Positions 10,945 through 22,541 of a stretch of DNA of 64,000 nucleotides are shown piece by piece (the stretch's first letter is position 1; each line of letters begins with the position of its first letter). The notes under the pieces were generated by a model. That model was not told where the DNA came from. It worked only from the letters and a program-made list of their open reading frames with translations, and searched no databases. The stretch lies in NCBI GenBank assembly GCA_012184525.1, contig WOFQ01000006.1, positions 434,001 to 498,000 on the forward strand, read 5' to 3'. The DNA comes from Xenoacremonium recifei. Its lineage: Eukaryota; Ascomycota; Sordariomycetes; Hypocreales; Nectriaceae. Position numbers and translations under genes: made by a program.

Positions 10945-12088
10945 ATGCCTGAGATTCCCCTCATTGACTTTTCTGGTACCCGCCCCTGTATCTCAGTGGC
11001 CCAACCAGCGCTAACACCCCTTCTGCTAGGGTTCTACTCCGCTGATCCCGCAGTGAAACAAGCTGTTGTTGACCAGATACGGGAGAGTTGTCTCTACAAT
11101 GGCTTCTTCCAAATCAAAGGTCACCAGATTGACTTGAGCCTCCAAGAGGGTGTCATGAATGTCAGCAAGAAGTTTTTTAGTCTTCCCTCTTCAGAAAAGC
11201 AGAAGGTTGGCAAAGATGGAAACACTTGGAATCGCGGCTATGAGATGATTGGCGCCCAGATCCTTGAGCCGGGGACCAACCCTGAACTCAAGGAGGGCTT
11301 CTACATCGGCCAAGAAATTCCCAAGACTCACCCTTACTTCATCAACAAGAAGTTGAACAGCGGCCCAAATATGTGGCCTGAGACAATGCCTGAAGTCGAT
11401 ACTTTCAAGAAGACTACTATGGCCTATTACGGACAGACTGTCGATCTGGCTCTGCATCTACTTCGGGCGCTTGCACTTTCGCTCGACCTAGAGGAGAACT
11501 TCTTTGACCAATTCATGGAAGGAGCTGTTGCCACTATGCGACTTCTCCATTATCCTCCCCAGTCACCAGACTGTGATGAGAAGCTTACACGAGGAATTGG
11601 CGCTCATACTGATTTTGGCGCCATTACTTTGCTGCTTCAGGATGAGGTCGACGGACTTCAGGTGTGGGACAAGCCAACCGGAACCTGGATCGATGTAAGT
11701 GGTCATGAAACAAACAGTGATATTTACAGAGGCTAATGTTTTATGAAAGGTGCCACCTACCAAGGGAGCCTATGTGGTTAACCTAGGCAACCTCATGTCC
11801 CGATGGACAAACGAGAAATACAAGAGCAACATCCACCGAGTCATCAACAAATCCGGCAAGGAGCGTTACTCAATCCCGGTATTCATCTCAGGGAACCCCG
11901 ACTACCTGGTTGAATGTATATCTACTTGCAAGTCCCCGGAGGACAAGGCCAAGTTCCCTCCTATCACTGTTGAAGAGGCCGTTAGCTCTTCGTATGCGGA
12001 GTCATACGGAAGGGCACAGAAATTCAACCAACTGCAGGGAAAGATGGGGGCTCCAGAGGCTGCACAGCCACAGATCGCTGTCAACTAG
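10945..12088 (+). CDS. hxnY: 2-oxoglutarate/Fe(II)-dependent dioxygenase, HxnY-like
   Basis: Exons are 10945-10975, 11030-11694 and 11750-12088, giving 344 aa. The first intron is easy to miss because the frame stays open through it, but splicing gives IDFSGFYSADPAV, the normal start of the DIOX_N domain. The catalytic domain has the iron triad His203, Asp205 (HTDFGAITLLLQD) and His261 (SNIHRV), plus Arg271 (RYSIPVF) for 2-oxoglutarate. It belongs to the isopenicillin N synthase/gibberellin oxidase-like superfamily and is expected to hydroxylate a pathway metabolite in the cytosol. HxnY is one of the original six nicotinate-induced genes of A. nidulans. It is divergent from hxnT and is followed by hxnP on the same strand. 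Confidence 0.9.
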
Positions 12089-12971
12089 TCGATTTGAGCT
12101 CGTTAGATAAGGATACTGCCAGTACTTCTGAGAAAGGCTGGACATGATGAGGACGATGGTGTGGTGGTAGCGTCTGTTTCTTGTGGCATAGCAGCAATGT
12201 AGTTATACGAATCTAAATGTTCCAAATCCTTTCTTACATTTTGCCTCATATACAAGATATGATAGCATCCATAGTTTGAAACCAACGCAAATCCATCGAA
12301 TCTCACATTCTGGCTTGGGGGTTACCACCAGAGGACTGGCACTGAACCAGTCATGGTGATCGAGTAGTAGGTGACAGTCCCGAGACCCGTAACATCGTCG
12401 ACTTGGGATCTAAGTCATCCAAGACTCATCTCAAGCCTTGTTCAACAGCGAAAACAGACAGGAATAGAGCCGACAGCCGGATGGTCCTGACTAGGACCAT
12501 GATCATACAGTACTATTGCTTGCTTTAGCTTGATACCTGCGGATCTCAACCGAGCCCGAACTTTAGCGTTCTTCCCATTCTGTCGCTATTAACTCCGCAT
12601 CCCCGCGCCACAGGCCGTTTCTTTCCCCATTTTTGAGTCCCGATACAGTAGGATTTGGTGTGTTTGACCCCATTCTTGATAACTGAGTCTACGTACCTGC
12701 GCTAAGGAGCACCAGGTCGTCCGTTATCAATCCTAACCGAGCATCCGGGGAGCTTAGCTATCATGGCCGTGAATTTGATTTGAAAGCCTACCAAGGATGC
12801 TTGTTGATACATGAGTCCAATAACGTTCCATTCAGCCTTGTGGCACTGTTACTCAAATACCCTGTCACATCCCCCTCGAACAATGTTTCCCGATTTTCCT
12901 CAGCCACGTTAATCCACTCGATTGGGACACCTGAGTCTTGTCATCGACCAATTTCTTTTTTGGCGTTCGAT
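12089..12971. other. Intergenic region: hxnP promoter
   Basis: These are 883 bp between hxnY and hxnP. The frame upstream of the hxnP ATG is open to 12780 but starts with TTG and has no protein-like content. The control elements seen are the two motif copies at 12625-12679. Confidence 0.5.
12625..12682 (+). promoter_or_regulatory. Two copies of the cluster motif upstream of hxnP
   Basis: CCCCATTTTTGA (12625-12636) and CCCCATTCTTGA (12668-12679) lie about 300-340 bp before the hxnP ATG. The second is identical to the Rieske promoter copy and, like it, continues into TGATAA (12677-12682), a GATA core. Confidence 0.6.
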
Positions 12972-14558
12972 ATGGAGAAAGATTTGAAGACTCCAGTCAA
13001 CGAACCTTGTTCAGAAGGCGGCGAGAATGGCAGTTCACGCGAGGTCTTCGTTGACAAGGCCGCAGAGAGGGCATATGGTAAGTTAATTCCAAACAAGTTC
13101 AAATCACTCCTCAAAGACATTAAACCTAATTTTATTTCTAGTGAGGAAGATGGACATGTACTTGCTCCCGTTTCTGTCGATTATGTACTTCTTCAACTCT
13201 GTGGACCGAGTAAGTACCTGTCAAAGACAGATGAAGTTCTTCACTAATGATTTCCTAATTAGAGTAACCTCGGCAATGCTGAAACTGATGGCATGAGTGA
13301 GGACCTGCACTTCGTCGGGCAGGAGTATTCCTTGCTCATCCTTCTATTTTACGTCCCTAACGGTCTCTGTGACCTCCCCTTGAACATGCTTACCAAGCGG
13401 TTCTCCGGCCGAATTGTGCTACCAAGTCTAATGTTGGCCTGGGGTGCCCTCTCAATGATTCAGGTCGCCTGCAAGAACTTTGGAGGGATGTTAGTCGTGC
13501 GCCTTCTCATTGGTGCATTGGAGGCCGGCTTCTTCGCCGGGGTTGTCTTCTACCTGACTCTCTTCTATACCAGAGGCGAGCTTGGATTCCGCATCGCCAT
13601 CTTCTTCGGTAGCGCTCTCCTGGCGGCGGCCTTCTCTGGTCTCATCTCTTATGGAGTGTTCCAAATTGAGAACACTGCCATCAAGGGTTGGCAGTACTTG
13701 TTCCTCATTGAAGGCGGCCTGACCGTTATTTTCTCAACTGTGGCATTCTGGTGGCTGCCGGGATCGCCCCAGACTGCTTGGTTCCTGAACGAACAGGAGA
13801 AGGCTGCTGCTAAGACTCGCCAGCTTCGAGATGGCTCCGCCGCAGTCGAGGCCCCGTTCAGTATCAAGGAGTGCTTTGCATCCTGGAACAACTGGAAGTT
13901 CTTCCCCTGGTGTGTGATTTCTTTCACATACCCGGTCGCGTTCACGACTTCTGCCAACTTCCTGCCCCTGATCTTAAGGCGTCTCGGGTACAGCACTGTT
14001 ATTACGAACCTTTTGACTGTTCCACCCAACTTCCTGGGCTTTCTGATTCTCCTCGCTGTCACCTATCACTCTGATAGAGTACGTGAGCGTACATTCCATA
14101 TCATCGGGGCCTTGATTTTGTCCATGACTGGTTTGATCATCCTGGCTGCCATCGACGCAGAATCAGCTAAGGGGGTGGCATACTTTGCGGCTTTCCTCGT
14201 AGCAGGTGGCGCATACATCCCCTCGTGTCTCGTGCACTCGTGGCATAACAACTGCAATCTCAACGAGAACTCGCGAGCAGCAACTACAGGTCTTCTTGTC
14301 GGACTGGGAAACCTGGGAGGCATCCTATCCTCTGCAACTTTCAGAACAAACTACGCCCCACGATATGCCCCGACTTTGATTGCTACAGCTGCTTGCAACC
14401 TCACATGTATCTGCTTTACGCTGTGGCTGGGCCTTTGGATGCGCCGGGAGAACAACCGCCGTGATCGTGAGCAGGGAGTTAAATTGAAGCCCGAGGATGT
14501 TGATACCAGTCAACTCGTTGGCGGAGAGAAGGATCCTCGCTGGCGATATTTCATCTAG
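12972..14558 (+). CDS. hxnP: MFS allantoate-permease family transporter, HxnP-like
   Basis: Exons are 12972-13077, 13142-13209 and 13263-14558, giving 489 aa. After a short acidic N-terminus comes the DAL5/TNA1 family entry RKMDMYLLPFLSIMYFFNSVDRSNLG (split over three exons), then twelve membrane helices with GALEAGFFAGVVFYLTLFY in helices 4-5. This family (anion:cation symporters) includes the yeast nicotinate permease Tna1 and allantoate permease Dal5. In the hxn cluster HxnP is the matching transporter. Import of nicotinate or 6-hydroxynicotinate across the plasma membrane is likely. It converges with hxnW. The ATG at 12972 begins MEKDLKTPVNEP. Confidence 0.9.
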
Positions 14559-15082
14559 GTACCCCAGCACATGATTAGGTTCCGCTTTTGGGTCTCTCTT
14601 AGATTCAGTTGCGTGCCTGGGGGATATGACAAGAGAGGTAGCTTCTGGAGTAAGAATACAATTCTCGTCACAAAACATGTGTCCTACAAGCTCAAATGAA
14701 CCCCACGCAACCAAATTCCATTATACAGACATCAATTAAAAAAACATGACAATTATGATAAGTACAACTATTCACACGGGATCCTCTGATGTGAAGAGTT
14801 AATGACCCGATATAGCAAGAAAGGTTTAGAGGAGGGAGAAAGGCCCGCATAAGAATAGGGTTCCAGATAAAGGATAGCATGCTAGGTTAGGAATATGGTT
14901 CAGATGAGGTGGAGGGCTGAGGTTGTAGAGTATATGTAGGGATCTATTATTCGGATATTAAGTTTCTGGCACGCTATTCCGTGTATATTGTAAAAGTATC
15001 CCGCGAAAATGACAGGACTCATTATGATTCCATTGGATAACCTGCCTATGCTATTTGACGATTTCATTCTTGTGCCGTAAGA
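14559..15082. other. Convergent 3' intergenic region
   Basis: These 524 AT-rich bases lie between the 3' ends of hxnP and hxnW. No gene or repeat was recognised. Confidence 0.5.
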
Positions 15083-16016
15083 TCACCACATTGTCACTCC
15101 ACCGTCGACACGATAATCTGCCCCGGTGCAATATCTAGCCAGAATCAGTAAAAACGGCTAAAAAAAGTCAAGGTTAGAAACGACATACTTGCTGGCATCG
15201 CTTGCCAAAAAGACGCAGCAGCCTTTGATGTCGTCGGGCTCCGCCACGCGACCGTTCATAATCTCGTCCTTCCACCCCTCAATCAAGTGAGGGAATGGTG
15301 CTGTCATTTCCTGTTGTTGTGTCAGCATTTTATGCTTCACATAAACAGTTTTCAATCATATGCATACCGTGAGGACGTAGCCCGGTGAAATGGAGTTTAC
15401 TCGAATGCCATACTTGTTCATCTCTGCCGCGATTCCAGGAACCATGGACTTGACAGCACCCTTGGTACCGCAGTATGCTGAGCTTCTTTGGGAGCGGATT
15501 GCCATGTGACTAGCGATGCTTGCAACCAGAATGATGCTGCCAACCTTGGTTCCATTCTTAATCATTGCTTTTGCGGCGAGCTGAGCCGAGAAGTACACGC
15601 CTTTGACATTCACGTTATGCAATCGCTCGAAGTCTTCCTCCGTAGTATCCAAGAACTCGACGTTCTTATTGACGCCAGCACAAGCCACGAAGATATCAAG
15701 CTTGCCACCGAAATCCGAGCTTACGGCACTAAAGCTGGACTTGAGGCTTTCCATTGAAGTGATATCTGTCTTGTAATATCTGATTGTGACTCCATACTTG
15801 GAGCCGAGTTCTGCGACGTCGAGGACAGGCTCAATGATGTCAAATAGCGCGACATCTGCGCCAGCTTCAGCAAGGCCTTGGGCAAACGCCATGCCACAGC
15901 CCCGGGCGCCACCAGTGACAATAGCCACGCGGCCTTGAAGAGAGAACTAAGAACGAATTTAGTTACATCCTTCCGTGACCAAATTTTAAAAAGATAGTCT
16001 TTCTAACCTTGCTCAT
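15083..16016 (-). CDS. hxnW: Short-chain dehydrogenase/reductase, HxnW-like ketoreductase
   Basis: Exons are 16016-16008, 15946-15368, 15310-15189 and 15134-15083, giving 253 aa. The first exon encodes just MSK. It is a classical SDR with the cofactor loop TGGARGCG (residues 14-21), NAG-like CAGVN, a catalytic Ser in VASIAS, and Tyr161-x-x-x-Lys165 (YCGTK). It ends in the usual DGGVTMW. The length is normal for the family. SDRs of this type use NAD(P)H to interconvert ketone and alcohol; HxnW is assigned a keto-reduction late in nicotinate breakdown. It is divergent from hxnM with a 484-bp shared promoter. Confidence 0.9.
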
Positions 16017-16500
16017 GTTTGTGTCGATCTTATTGGTCTATGCGCAGTAGGAAGAAGGCTATCGGGACGAGGTCAGGGGTCTCTTCTGCAATCGACAACT
16101 ACCTGGCGAAATCAAAGAACTGTGAGTCTCTGAGTATTGTCTACACGCTGAGATCATGCAAAGAACCGGCTTTATCCGTCCATAGTCTCCATATCCGAAT
16201 GTACAACAGTCCATAATTCCACACTACCGTCTCCCCACTTACGAGTAGTTTGAGAGTGGGATTAACGTGGCACAACTCAGCTAAGCCAATGATCCTTTCC
16301 GAATTCCAATGTCAGTTATCTTCTGGACGATAATTAGAGTGGGAGATTTGTACTACTGTTTCGCAAGACCCCGCAAGATCTCGGAGGGGAAATAGGCCAT
16401 TATTTCTGCACGGTGTCAGCATTGATCAGTCCTAACACTTTCGACCCATCGGATCATCCATTCATCCACATAGAGTCATAGTCAGAATACCTCGGTAACA
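16017..16500. promoter_or_regulatory. Divergent hxnW/hxnM promoter with motif variants
   Basis: CCCCACTTACGA at 16233-16244 matches the first seven bases of the consensus plus the final GA. TGAGAGTGGGA (16251-16261) and AGAGTGGGAG (16336-16345) are minus-orientation half matches that share AGAGTGGG. CAGTTATCTTC (16312-16322) is a GATA core. The evidence is weaker than in the other promoters, but the three sites are clustered. Confidence 0.45.
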
Positions 16501-17654
16501 ATGGGCAAGAAGAAGGTTCTCGTTGCGTAAGGCTTGGTGTCCGTCAAGGCCAAATTCGAGGCTAACTATTGTCAAGGTACGGTGTTGACATCGACGCCGT
16601 TTCAGGATGGCTTGGTTCATATGGTGGCGAGGACAGCACTAGCGATATTAGCAGAGGTGAGCAGCTTCCGCATGCAAGCGAGCGATGTTAGTTCATTAAC
16701 GTCTTTTTTCCAGGTCTTTGGGCGGGAACTGTCGGAACCCGCCGGCTTCTGAAACTTTTCGACAAATACAACATCAAGGCATCATGGTTCATCCCAGGCC
16801 ACTCACTTGAGACCTTTCCAGAGGAATGCGCCATGGTCCGTGATGCGGGTCATGAAATTGGCCTTCATGGATACTCACATGAGAACCCTACTGCAATGAC
16901 CCTGGAGCAACAGCGAGATGTACTTGACAAGTCCTTCCGTCTTCTGACAGACTTCTGTGGCAAAGCGCCTCGTGGATCAGTCACGCCCTGGTGGGAGAAC
17001 AGCAAAGAGGGCATGGAACTACTCTTGAGCTACGGTATTGAATATGACCACAGCATGAGCCATGAGGATTGCCAGATGTACTGGCTCCGGACAGGTGACC
17101 AATGGACAAAGATCGACTACTCCAAGAAGGCAGAGGAGTGGATGAAGCCTCTGGTCGCTGGTCAGATGACGGGCCTTGTGGAGATCCCTGGTAGCTGGCA
17201 TATTGATGATCTTCCACCCTTGACGTTCATGAAGAATGCCCCTAACTCGCATGGCTGGGTCAATGCAAGGTATTCCTTACTCACCGACTCGCCTCGATAA
17301 ATAAGCTGACAAAACTAGGGATCTCGAAGATATCTGGAGAGACCACTTTGATTACTTCTACCGCGAGTATGATGAGTTCATCTTTCCCATGACCATCCAC
17401 CCCGACGCATCTGGTCGCCCCCATGCTTTGTTGATGCACGAGCGAATAATCGAGCACATCAACAAGCACGAAGGCGTTGAGTGGGTAACTATGGAGCAGG
17501 TAATACATCCCAAATTCAGGAATATTGGGTGCCCTCAGCTAACATATCTCAGATGTGTGACTACTTCAAGTCCAAGAACTCGCCGCCTCCGGGAGCGATG
17601 ATGCCGGCTGACCGTGACGAAGTTTTGGAGAAACTCGGAATGAAGAAGAACTAG
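16501..17654 (+). CDS. hxnM: Polysaccharide-deacetylase-fold hydrolase, HxnM-like (PuuE/cyclic imidase type)
   Basis: Exons are 16501-16526, 16577-16656, 16714-17269, 17319-17499 and 17553-17654, giving 314 aa. The N-terminal GVDIDAVSGWLGSYGGEDST is the signature of the PuuE/allantoinase-like branch of the NodB (carbohydrate esterase 4) fold, not of chitin deacetylases. Later ASWFIPGHSLETFPEE and GHEIGLHGYSHENP supply the conserved His residues. There is no signal peptide, so it acts inside the cell. Bacterial relatives include PuuE and a cyclic imide hydrolase, and fungal HxnM is proposed to open a cyclic imide in the nicotinate pathway. It converges on the amidase gene, whose product would act next. 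Confidence 0.88.
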
Positions 17655-17794
17655 ATTACTAGACAATACAAATTTTAATTCTACGTTTTGATGATCATGA
17701 TCCTTCCCTCATAATTTCAGGAAAATTCAAGACATCTACTCATGAGATTTCTAAGGGGCCTTGAGATGATGATCCATGTCTGACATTGAATTTT

Positions 17795-19695
17795 CTAAGG
17801 GTTTATCAAATCATCAAAGACTTTGCCGATGGCTAGCAACTTCTCTTCTTCCAAACCTCTGCCAACAAGCTGTATGCCGACTGGAAGATTCAAGGACGCC
17901 ATAGTAGACTTGTTATCGCTCCAAAGTTTGCTGTTAAACTCGTCCATCTCATTCCTCGGCGGATATTCCCATGAGGCATGACAATCCAAAGCCTCGACCT
18001 TGCCACCAGGAATGACCAATGACGAATAGTCAAGAACATTCCACACTTTGGTGTACCCAACCCATCTGCATCCTTTGTGCGGAACAGCAGCATGTGGCAT
18101 CACTGGCATGAGCAGAACGTCAACGTTGTTTCCAGATTCTGGGGATTTGAAATCATTCCACTTTTGGAGATAGGCTTGTTGCAGAGCTCTTTTGCGTTTG
18201 TTGAGCTGCCAATATTCGTAGACCGAGATTGGCTTACCGCGATTTACAAGCTTCTCGACATGCGGGATGTAAGGTTCACCACCCAATTCTACATCACGTC
18301 GGATGTCCTCTCCACCATCAACAGTGTAGAACAAATCCATGACCTCAATGCATTCAGGATGAAAATTTGGCTCCCAGTCGACAACCTCATGACCGGCAGC
18401 TGATAGACTTGAAGCGGCAGCTTGGACAACTCGGGTGATGGCAGGATGGGGCCTCACGACCCCATCGTCGAGAAGCAATCCGATGGTGAGCTTCTTTGTT
18501 AGGAACTTGTCATATATATCTTGACGCCACCCAATGGGTGCGCAACGGCAATCCTTCATCCATGGCTCATCAGATATGACAGCTTTCATGGTGTGGTGCA
18601 GTGTCGAAAGGGAACGGGCGAGCGGTCCGACTGTGGATGGCACATGTTCCTGGCCTTCTGTCGAAACCGGAACTCCAGTGTATGGCATGCGCGAACTCTA
18701 AGAATCATGAGTACTGGAGGTTGGAGACGTTAAGATGATGCAAGGCACTCACACTGGGTTTTAGTCCATAGAGGCCCATCATGTGGGAAGGAATCCGGAT
18801 GCTGCCCCCGATATCCGTTCCCCATCCTAACATACTGCCCTGCATGTAGAGCAGAGCCGACTCACCCCCTGTAGAGCCACCAGGGGTGTAAGCTGGATCC
18901 ATGGGATTGGTCGTCAGTCCCCAGAGCGGGTTCTCTGTTTCACACCACTATATCATGTTAGAATCTAGTTGCTAGATCGTCAAGTAGGAACTCAGGGTTC
19001 AGTACCATGATACTTTGCGGGAGGTTTGTTTTGGCTATGACGACAGCGCCGAGCTTCTTCAACATACTTACGACCACGGCGTCCGCAGCTGCTGGTTTAA
19101 ATGCTCGTCCCGTGTATCCAAGGGTTGTGTCATAGCCTTTCACATCAAACTGATCCTTGAGCGTTACGACAACTCCATGGAGAGGGCCAACTGGCTTTCC
19201 CTCCTGCTTCAAATATTGATCGAGTTCCCGGGCATGTTGAATAGCGTCACAGAAAAGAATCTCAGTCAGGCTTCACTGTTGCGTTAGTTGCCGTAGGAAA
19301 ATAAATGTCCTCGTCATCCAACCTACCAGTTAGTCTACTCATGGTTAGTAATTTAAAAGATTCAGGATAAGATCTCCATACCGTTTTATGAGCTTCAATG
19401 GCTCTTCAAAATGGTCACATTTAGTTACAAGTCCCCAACGCAAAGGATGAGATACGCACCTCTCAATGTATGCCTTGACAACCTTCTCGCTTGTTATCTC
19501 TCCTTTGGAAATCATAGCTGTCAACACCGGCGTCTCTTTGACACTGGTGATGTCAATTGAGCCCTTGATTTCTCCATTCTCATCCTCTGAGCCACTGGAG
19601 TCAATTAGTCGCCTGTATGCTTCAATGGCCTCTTTCTGTTGTCGCAATTTCTCTTGAACAACAGTTTCCCATGGTTTGCTCTTCAATTGCGTCAT
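17795..19695 (-). CDS. hxnN: Amidase (amidase signature family), HxnN-like
   Basis: Exons in coding order are 19695-19460, 19403-19382, 19334-19327, 19270-19006, 18947-18753 and 18697-17795, giving 542 aa. The catalytic triad is visible: Lys127 (VTLKDQFD), cis-Ser202 (GGSTGGES) and nucleophile Ser226 (GTDIGGSIRIP). The 24-residue spacing of the two serines equals that in fatty acid amide hydrolase. The length matches fungal acetamidase-type enzymes. An 8-bp microexon is needed to join AIEAHKT to TNCLTEILF; any direct splice breaks frame. The enzyme would release ammonia from an open-chain amide made by HxnM, which is the step that yields nitrogen for growth. It is divergent from hxnV. Confidence 0.88.
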
Positions 19696-20222
19696 GATGG
19701 GCTAGAAGCGCACACACTGAGGCAAAGAAGAAACAACAATATTAGCAAAATAGCTTCTTAATTTGGCAAACACAGCGTTAGGCTCCCAAGTGAATCGGAC
19801 TCTCACGTTCTGAATTCCCCCATCAGCAAATACCAGCGAAACTCCCTCTGCCTCCTGCAACTAACAACAACCCCGCCTCGGTGTTCGGCATGTCGCTCGC
19901 GCCCTGTGCTATCTTGGTGCTGGCCACGTTATCGCAACCCCACTGTCCACTTTCTTAGATCAGACTCAGTGGCCAAGACGGCAAGAGTGGGGGAATTTGG
20001 AGTTGACGAACTGCGGACCGAGTCGGAATACATCTGACAATGTTGGATAGACTTGCTCGAACGATGTTTGTCTAAGCATCAGCTGATGCTCCTCATACGT
20101 TAATTTGAGACTAAGCCTTTCTCCGAGTTGGTTAAGAGAGCGAAGGCACACCAAAGGTAGAGAGTTCCGACACAGTCAAGATACACTAGTTGCTCTGTGA
20201 CCCATACAACCGGGACTCAGAC
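19696..20222. promoter_or_regulatory. Divergent hxnN/hxnV promoter
   Basis: This is a 527-bp shared region. CAAGAGTGGGGG at 19982-19993 is the reverse form of CCCCCACTCTTG and matches the cluster consensus except the last base. CCCCACTGTCC (19938-19948) is a half match 35 bp away. CGTTATCGC (19928-19936) is a possible GATA core. Nothing else was recognised. Confidence 0.55.
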
Positions 20223-22241
20223 ATGTCGCCCTCAGCAACTCTTGACCACCCTGGTCAACTCAATGGGTCCGTGGAGGATCCCTCAGAGGTCTGCATTGTT
20301 GGAGCCGGACCTGCAGGCCTGATGCTGGCGTAAGTTGCAATTCTTCTCCGACATTTCGAGTTTGTTGACTAACAAGACAGTGACAACCTCGCACGTTATG
20401 GAATCAAAACAAAGATAGTTGATGAGCGAGTTGACCAGACAAGCGCTGGAAGGGCTGATGGGCTTCAACCAAAAACTATCGAGACTTTGCGTATGCTGCG
20501 ACTGGCAGATGATCTTGTTCGTGTCAGCACCAAGGTTTATGACATTTGCATCTGGGGAAAAGAGAATGGCGGTGCCCTAAAAAGAGAAGGCCGACAGATC
20601 CATTACCCGGATGAGATTGTGGATGTTTCTGACCCCTATATTCTTTTGTGCCATCAAGGCATGGTTGAGGGCGTGTTTCTCAAAGCCATGGCAGAGCGAG
20701 GCTTGACAGTCCAAAGGAGCACTACCTTTGACACCTACACACATGGGCCCGAGGGCCTTCTCACCATTAATGTCAACCACAACGGTTCCGAGCAAATCTT
20801 GCGTTCGAAATATTTAGTTGGCTGTGAGTTACCCAAATCCTAAATGACAAAACATAACTGACGATGAAAGGTGACGGGGCCCATTCTAAAGTGAGGAAGG
20901 CCATCCCTGGCGCGGTTGCTGAGGGCAGTTCATCAGAGTCTCTATGGGGAGTTCTCGATGGCGAGCTTGTGACAGACTTCCCTGATATATGGTCTAAGAC
21001 AATTGTTGTTCATCCGGAACATGGAGCAGTCCTGATTATTCCTCGAGAACGAGGCATGACCAGATTTTACATCGAAATTAAGTCTGATGTTACCGGGGCC
21101 TCTTCCATCTCGCTCAGCCAAGAAGATGTGATGGACATCGCACGCAGAATTTGTGCACCTTATCGGTTAGAGTGGAAGACCGTGGAATGGTTCGGCCGCT
21201 ACCAAATCGGCCAAAGAGTCGCATCCAAATTCATGGATGAGCAGAAACAGGCATTCATTGCCGGTGATGCCAGTCATACGCATTCACCAAAGGCCGCCCA
21301 GGGCATGAACACAAGTGTCCATGATTCTTGGAATCTCAGCTGGAAACTCAACCTCGAGGTCAGAGGTTTGGCCAAGCCGATTTTGCTAGAGACATATGAG
21401 ACAGAGCGGAGAAAAATTGCAAAGGATCTGATTAGCTTCGACTACGAGCACGCGAACCAGATTGCTGCAGGAGACAGCGAGGCTCTGGCAGAAAACTTCC
21501 GCACAAACATGGGCTTCATCTCCGGTGTTGGTGTGGTATACTCAGAAAACATCCTCAATCCGTACACTGGAACTCCCAAAGGATCTCTCAAGCCTGGTTG
21601 CGTTCTCACTCCGGCAAAGGCCATCAGATACGTCGACCACAATCCTGTGGATTTGCAGCTCGATATTCCCATCCTCGGGCAGTTCAGGATTTATGTCGTC
21701 GCGGGAGACATTACCGCTTCGTCCGAAGGATCATTCCTCCAAAGTCTGAGTGACTATATCACCAATCCCTCGTCAGTTATGAGCTGCTTGAGCACCGTAG
21801 CTCGAAAATCTTACCTTCAACAACCCCGCCATCAGGGCGCAGAGGACGCATATTTCCGTCTTGAGCGTTATACTACCGTTAGCGATCTGTTTACATTTTC
21901 TTTGATAAGTATGACAGACACCAGTCCGAGCCATAACCATGGATTTGCTGACACACCGCCTTCTAGCTACGTGCCCTAAAGATAACTTCGAGCTTGAGCA
22001 ATTACCTCCTGTCCTCGCCGCAAGTCCTTGGACCGTCTATCTGGACAGCGTTCCAAACTTGAACACTCAAGGCATGCATTGTACAGCTAAATGGGTGGGC
22101 GATCTGCCAGCAGGAGAGGTTGCTGTTATTGCTGTACGACCAGACAATTACGTCGGATCTGTGACGAGATGGAAAGGTGACGAGGGCGTGAAGGCTGGAA
22201 GTTGGTTGGATGAGTACTTCAATGGATTTCTTCAAGCGTGA
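20223..22241 (+). CDS. hxnV: FAD-dependent phenol 2-monooxygenase-like hydroxylase, HxnV-like
   Basis: Exons are 20223-20329, 20381-20823, 20871-21908 and 21967-22241, giving 620 aa. The FAD-binding GAGPAG is at residues 27-32, the DG motif is CDGAHSKVRKAI after the second intron, and the second FAD motif is AGDASHTHSPKAAQGMNTS. The C-terminal 190 residues form the thioredoxin-like domain typical of phenol hydroxylases of the group A flavoprotein monooxygenases. The last intron (21909-21966) is needed to leave a frame that stops at 21979 and to reach NFELEQLPPVL. The family ortho-hydroxylates phenols with NADPH and oxygen. HxnV is assigned hydroxylation of a dihydroxypyridine intermediate. 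It converges with hxnR. Confidence 0.9.
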
Positions 22242-22541
22242 GCAGAGCATCAATATAGGCGTAACTAAAACAGAGATTTCCTCCTCGTTTGATCCCTTGA
22301 ATGGAATATTGAAACCTATGACTGAATGGCTTGTAAACCAAATAAGAAACAAGTACCTGGATGAGCGACAGGAATCTAGCTCAGCTCATGCATGTACAAG
22401 GGATCTCTGGAGAAATCAGAGCTTCTAACTTTTAAAACTGATGCATGCTTTCCTAGGTATAGGTCTATGTGTGAATAGTATGACTCTTCATAGATAATTA
22501 ATTTCTCATTTATGTCGTTGAGACAGAGTCCCTTAGTTATA
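22242..22541. other. Convergent 3' intergenic region
   Basis: These 300 AT-rich bases lie between the stops of hxnV and hxnR. They contain UTR and terminator sequence only, as far as can be seen. Confidence 0.5.
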
